From: DASRAU01 sp035638075
GTDB lineage: Bacteria; Acidobacteriota; Polarisedimenticolia; Gp22-AA2
Direction: 5' to 3'
NCBI GenBank assembly: GCA_035638075.1
Contig: DASRAU010000016.1
Location: forward strand, 106,805 to 170,804
Length of the DNA stretch: 64,000 nucleotides
Part shown: positions 61,991 to 64,000 of the stretch, piece by piece
Numbering within the stretch: position 1 is the stretch's first letter
Layout of the letters: each line of letters opens with the position of its first letter
The notes under the pieces: generated by a model
Told to the model about the DNA's origin: nothing
Seen by the model: the letters and a program-made list of their open reading frames with translations, nothing else
Databases searched by the model: none
Made by a program: the position numbers and the translations under genes

Positions 61991-62864
61991 AAGCGGGCAC
62001 GCCCGGCATTCTTCTGATGGCGCTGGCGCGGCGTGACCTTGCGCGCGGCTGGACTGAAGCGTTCGTGTTCGATCATTTCGAGACGTATTCACCCAGGACT
62101 ATCTCTTCGGCGTGGGGACGCTGGTCGGATCGAAGTCCTGGTTCGTCTCTGACCTGGATCCGGCACCGCACCGGCGTTCGGGGCAGATGAGCCCGGTTCA
62201 GCGCCGCCGTGTGAACCAGCGCCCGCGGCGATCCCGTCGTGGAGGCTATGTCGCCTCCACCCGGAGGGTCTTCCGGCGTCTGCGGGACGTGACTTCGGCG
62301 GGAGCAACCGTGACGGTCATCGGGGACGGCCCCAAGGCCTACGACCGTGCCCTGCGTGACCGGTGCCTCGAGCGGGCGATCATCCCCGAGGGGTATCCCA
62401 ATCCGGCGCGAGGTCCGAAAGGATCAGCGAGAAGCGATGCGGCCCGGCGGCGCGACGAGCGCCTGTTCCCGGTGGATCTGCTGCACAAGATCCTCCGGCA
62501 TTCCCTGGCGCATCAGCGCCGGCAGACGATCGCGTTCGGCCGACGGCTCAACGCCGTCATGGGACAGATGTTCCTGACCGCCGTGTGGCGCCACTTCGTC
62601 CAACGTGCACGCGAGATTGTGGGGACTCTCGCGGCAAGGGGCTGGTCCGGGAGTGTTCGCCGGCGAACGCGAGGAAAGGCCGATCGGGTGAAAACCGCGG
62701 TCAACCAGCAGTTCCGAGGGCGCGAGGTCAATGAGGCCAGTCGATGCGGGCACGACCCCCGACGGCGCTCGCCGGGCGTGCAGCCTTTCAAGCTCCTTTG
62801 CCGCCCAGGCGGGGTTATCCAATGGTTGGGCGGTCCTGACCCCGGCCGCAGCAGGCGTCCTTGA
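61991..62864 (+). pseudogene. Decayed, frameshifted insertion-sequence transposase
   Basis: Two frames together resemble a DDE-type transposase. Frame 1 gives WTEAFVFDHFETY (ending near 62092). Frame 3 then continues with DYLFGVGTLVGSKSWFVSDL, DPAPHRRSGQMSPVQRRR, STRRVFRRLRDV, TVIGDGPKAYDRALRD, HSLAHQRRQTIAFGRRLNAV and MGQMFLTAVWRHFVQRA. The VxGDGxxAYDRAL and LAHxRRxTIAFxRRLNxxM patterns recur in transposases. A frameshift near 62090 and loss of the 5' part show it is inactive. Terminal inverted repeats and target duplications were not found. The IS family was not identified. Confidence 0.6.
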
Positions 62865-63204
62865 CCCAAGTCACAACGGGCAGGAGCTGAACGAGCCCCT
62901 CAAGTCCCGGAATTCCAAGCAGATCCGGACGAGATCCCCTCCTTACTGGGGACTCCACAATCTCCGGGGCACGTTGCACTTCGTCAAGAAGAGAACCGAG
63001 CGCCTCGCCCGAAGCGGTACCCCGGCCATGCACCTCGGCCTGGCGCGCGAGCCTGGGGGCACCTCGATCGTCGCCTCTGGCCCAGTCCGCTCTACGAAAC
63101 CAACTCCCGGCATCGATTGAAGCTGGCCTTCTAGGCCGCTCCCCTGGAGGCTCTGGCCGCTTTTCTTCCCCTGGGCCGAGGTCTCCATTCTCAGGTGCAC
63201 GATG
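62865..63204. other. Gene-poor stretch, nothing recognised
   Basis: The GC content here is lower than in the neighbouring genes. Open frames exist on both strands (for example plus 62731-63120) but show no domain, signal peptide or ribosome-binding site. It may be further insertion-sequence debris. Confidence 0.4.
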
Positions 63205-63235
63205 AAAAAAAAAGGGGGCCCCCGAAGGGGCCCCC
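63205..63235 (-). terminator. Strong rho-independent terminator with TTCG tetraloop
   Basis: Read on the minus strand, GGGGGCCCC, loop TTCG, GGGGCCCCC form a perfect 9-bp stem closed by a C-G pair on the extra-stable UUCG loop, followed by nine T (63213-63205). It lies about 30 bp after the stop of the Cys-rich gene. Confidence 0.93.
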
Positions 63236-63264
63236 TGGGTTGTGACGCCCTGTGAGACGGGCTG

Positions 63265-64000
63265 TTACGGCGCCAGCACGGACGCCTGGTCGACCAGCCG
63301 CTTCGTGCTGCCCGGAGGCAGGCAGCCGCTGGCCGGCAGGCCGGACTGGACGTTGAAGCAGGTGCCGGCCGGGGACGCCGGGATTGCCGGGCAGGTGGAC
63401 CCGGGGCAATCCGCAGTGGCCAGGCACAGCAGCCCGACGTTCGTGCCGCCGGCGCAGACCTGGTGGCGCGAGCAGCCACCGAGGTCGCCGCTGCCGCCAT
63501 CCTGCGTGCAGTACGTGCTGCGGATCGTGCAGACGCCCGTGCCGCCACCGCAGTCCGCCGTCGTGTTGCACGGAGAGCCGGCGAGCGTGCCGAGCGTGCA
63601 CCAGCCCGCGTTCCCGCAGACACCCGGGTTGGCACAGCCGAGCGCGTTGACGGGGTTGCCGCCCGGAGCGTGACCCACCGCCAGGTAGTACTGCGCCGCG
63701 CCCACCGCCGGATTCGGATCCGCCGTCTGGTCGAGGAAGTTGGCGTACTGCTTCCCGGGGTTGGCGTTCGTCACGAAAGACAGGTGCTGGACGAAGGCCG
63801 CTCCGTTCGGGTGGTTCAGCAGCCAGATCTGACCGTTGCGCGTCCCCTTCGCGGTGTTGACCGTGCCGCGGTAGAGGTCGAGCAGGTCGTTGCCGGCGTT
63901 CGTCACCACCGAGACGCGGGTGATGTCGTCCGTCGTGGCCGCCGTCACGTTGCACACACCGGCGGTGCCGCAGTCGGTCGCGTCGTTGCAGGACGCGCCG
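63265..64000 (-). CDS. Cys-rich secreted protein, C-terminal part (5' end outside window)
   Basis: The frame is open to the window edge, so only the last 244 residues are seen. They hold repeats of spaced cysteines of the form GxxCxxxxDCxxxxGxC (GASCNDATDCGTAGVC; SPCNTTADCGGGTGVC; GLLCLATADCPGSTC), common in large surface proteins of Acidobacteriota and Myxococcota, plus a stretch resembling an extracellular beta domain (DLLDLYRGTVNTAKGTRNGQ). Disulfides would stabilise the exported protein. A strong terminator follows. The family was not identified. Confidence 0.75.
   Translation of the reverse strand, partial: GASCNDATDCGTAGVCNVTAATTDDITRVSVVTNAGNDLLDLYRGTVNTAKGTRNGQIWLLNHPNGAAFVQHLSFVTNANPGKQYANFLDQTADPNPAVGAAQYYLAVGHAPGGNPVNALGCANPGVCGNAGWCTLGTLAGSPCNTTADCGGGTGVCTIRSTYCTQDGGSGDLGGCSRHQVCAGGTNVGLLCLATADCPGSTCPAIPASPAGTCFNVQSGLPASGCLPPGSTKRLVDQASVLAP

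Noticed and set aside
62731..63120. Plus-strand open frame of 129 codons
   Set aside because: No domain, signal peptide or ribosome-binding site; it lies in insertion-sequence debris and starts inside the decayed transposase.

Overview
The window is a high-GC (roughly 70%), densely packed bacterial chromosome segment. No rRNA, CRISPR array or intact prophage is visible. The gene content points to an Acidobacteriota-like bacterium: a very large TonB-dependent receptor with an N-terminal carboxypeptidase-like domain, a TPR lipoprotein next to an FG-GAP/ASPIC-UnbV protein, an MXAN_6640-type protein, Cys-rich surface proteins and several M16 peptidases. This placement is an inference from family content and no marker gene has been compared.

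Layout. 1-3468 is a housekeeping operon (xseA end, xseB, ispA, tlyA, nadK). 3548-6931 holds a CcmH-like protein, a decayed MFS fragment, yqeY and a large membrane/TPR protein. 7002-9925 is a two-gene M16 peptidase operon. 10104-13403 is a run of small secreted proteins, including a tandem lipoprotein pair. 13469-18712 carries a trans-sulfuration enzyme, cutA, a degenerate phosphohexomutase, enolase and ftsB. An initiator tRNA (18797-18873) is followed by a bacterial lysyl oxidase homologue. 19912-23029 (minus) is a three-gene B12-type methyl-transfer operon: homocysteine methyltransferase, MttB family, MetH-activation-like. 23162-28525 has an EamA transporter, a FIST protein coupled to a DnaQ-like/GIY-YIG nuclease fusion, and a GT39-like enzyme. 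28749-35122 has a lone receiver domain, a single-chain M16 peptidase, a GT2 and moaC/mobA. 35171-41325 is a cupredoxin and a heme-copper oxidase maturation cluster (triheme cytochrome, ctaB, ctaA, ABC exporter, DUF420). recG, the giant TonB receptor, an MXAN_6640-like protein and the FG-GAP/TPR pair run to 52166. 52249-61960 is one tight operon: argS, an S55 peptidase, a beta-propeller protein and three parts of a Dpp-type importer. It stops abruptly in decayed insertion-sequence remnants. The window ends in a Cys-rich secreted protein with a strong terminator.

Two global patterns stand out. Many transcription units begin with a TATNNT-like box only 6-10 nt before the start codon, which suggests leaderless mRNAs and helps fix several starts. 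Neighbouring genes are often coupled by 4-nt NTGA overlaps in which all four NTG codons, including CTG, appear as starts. Where a start was moved for these reasons, the entry says so.
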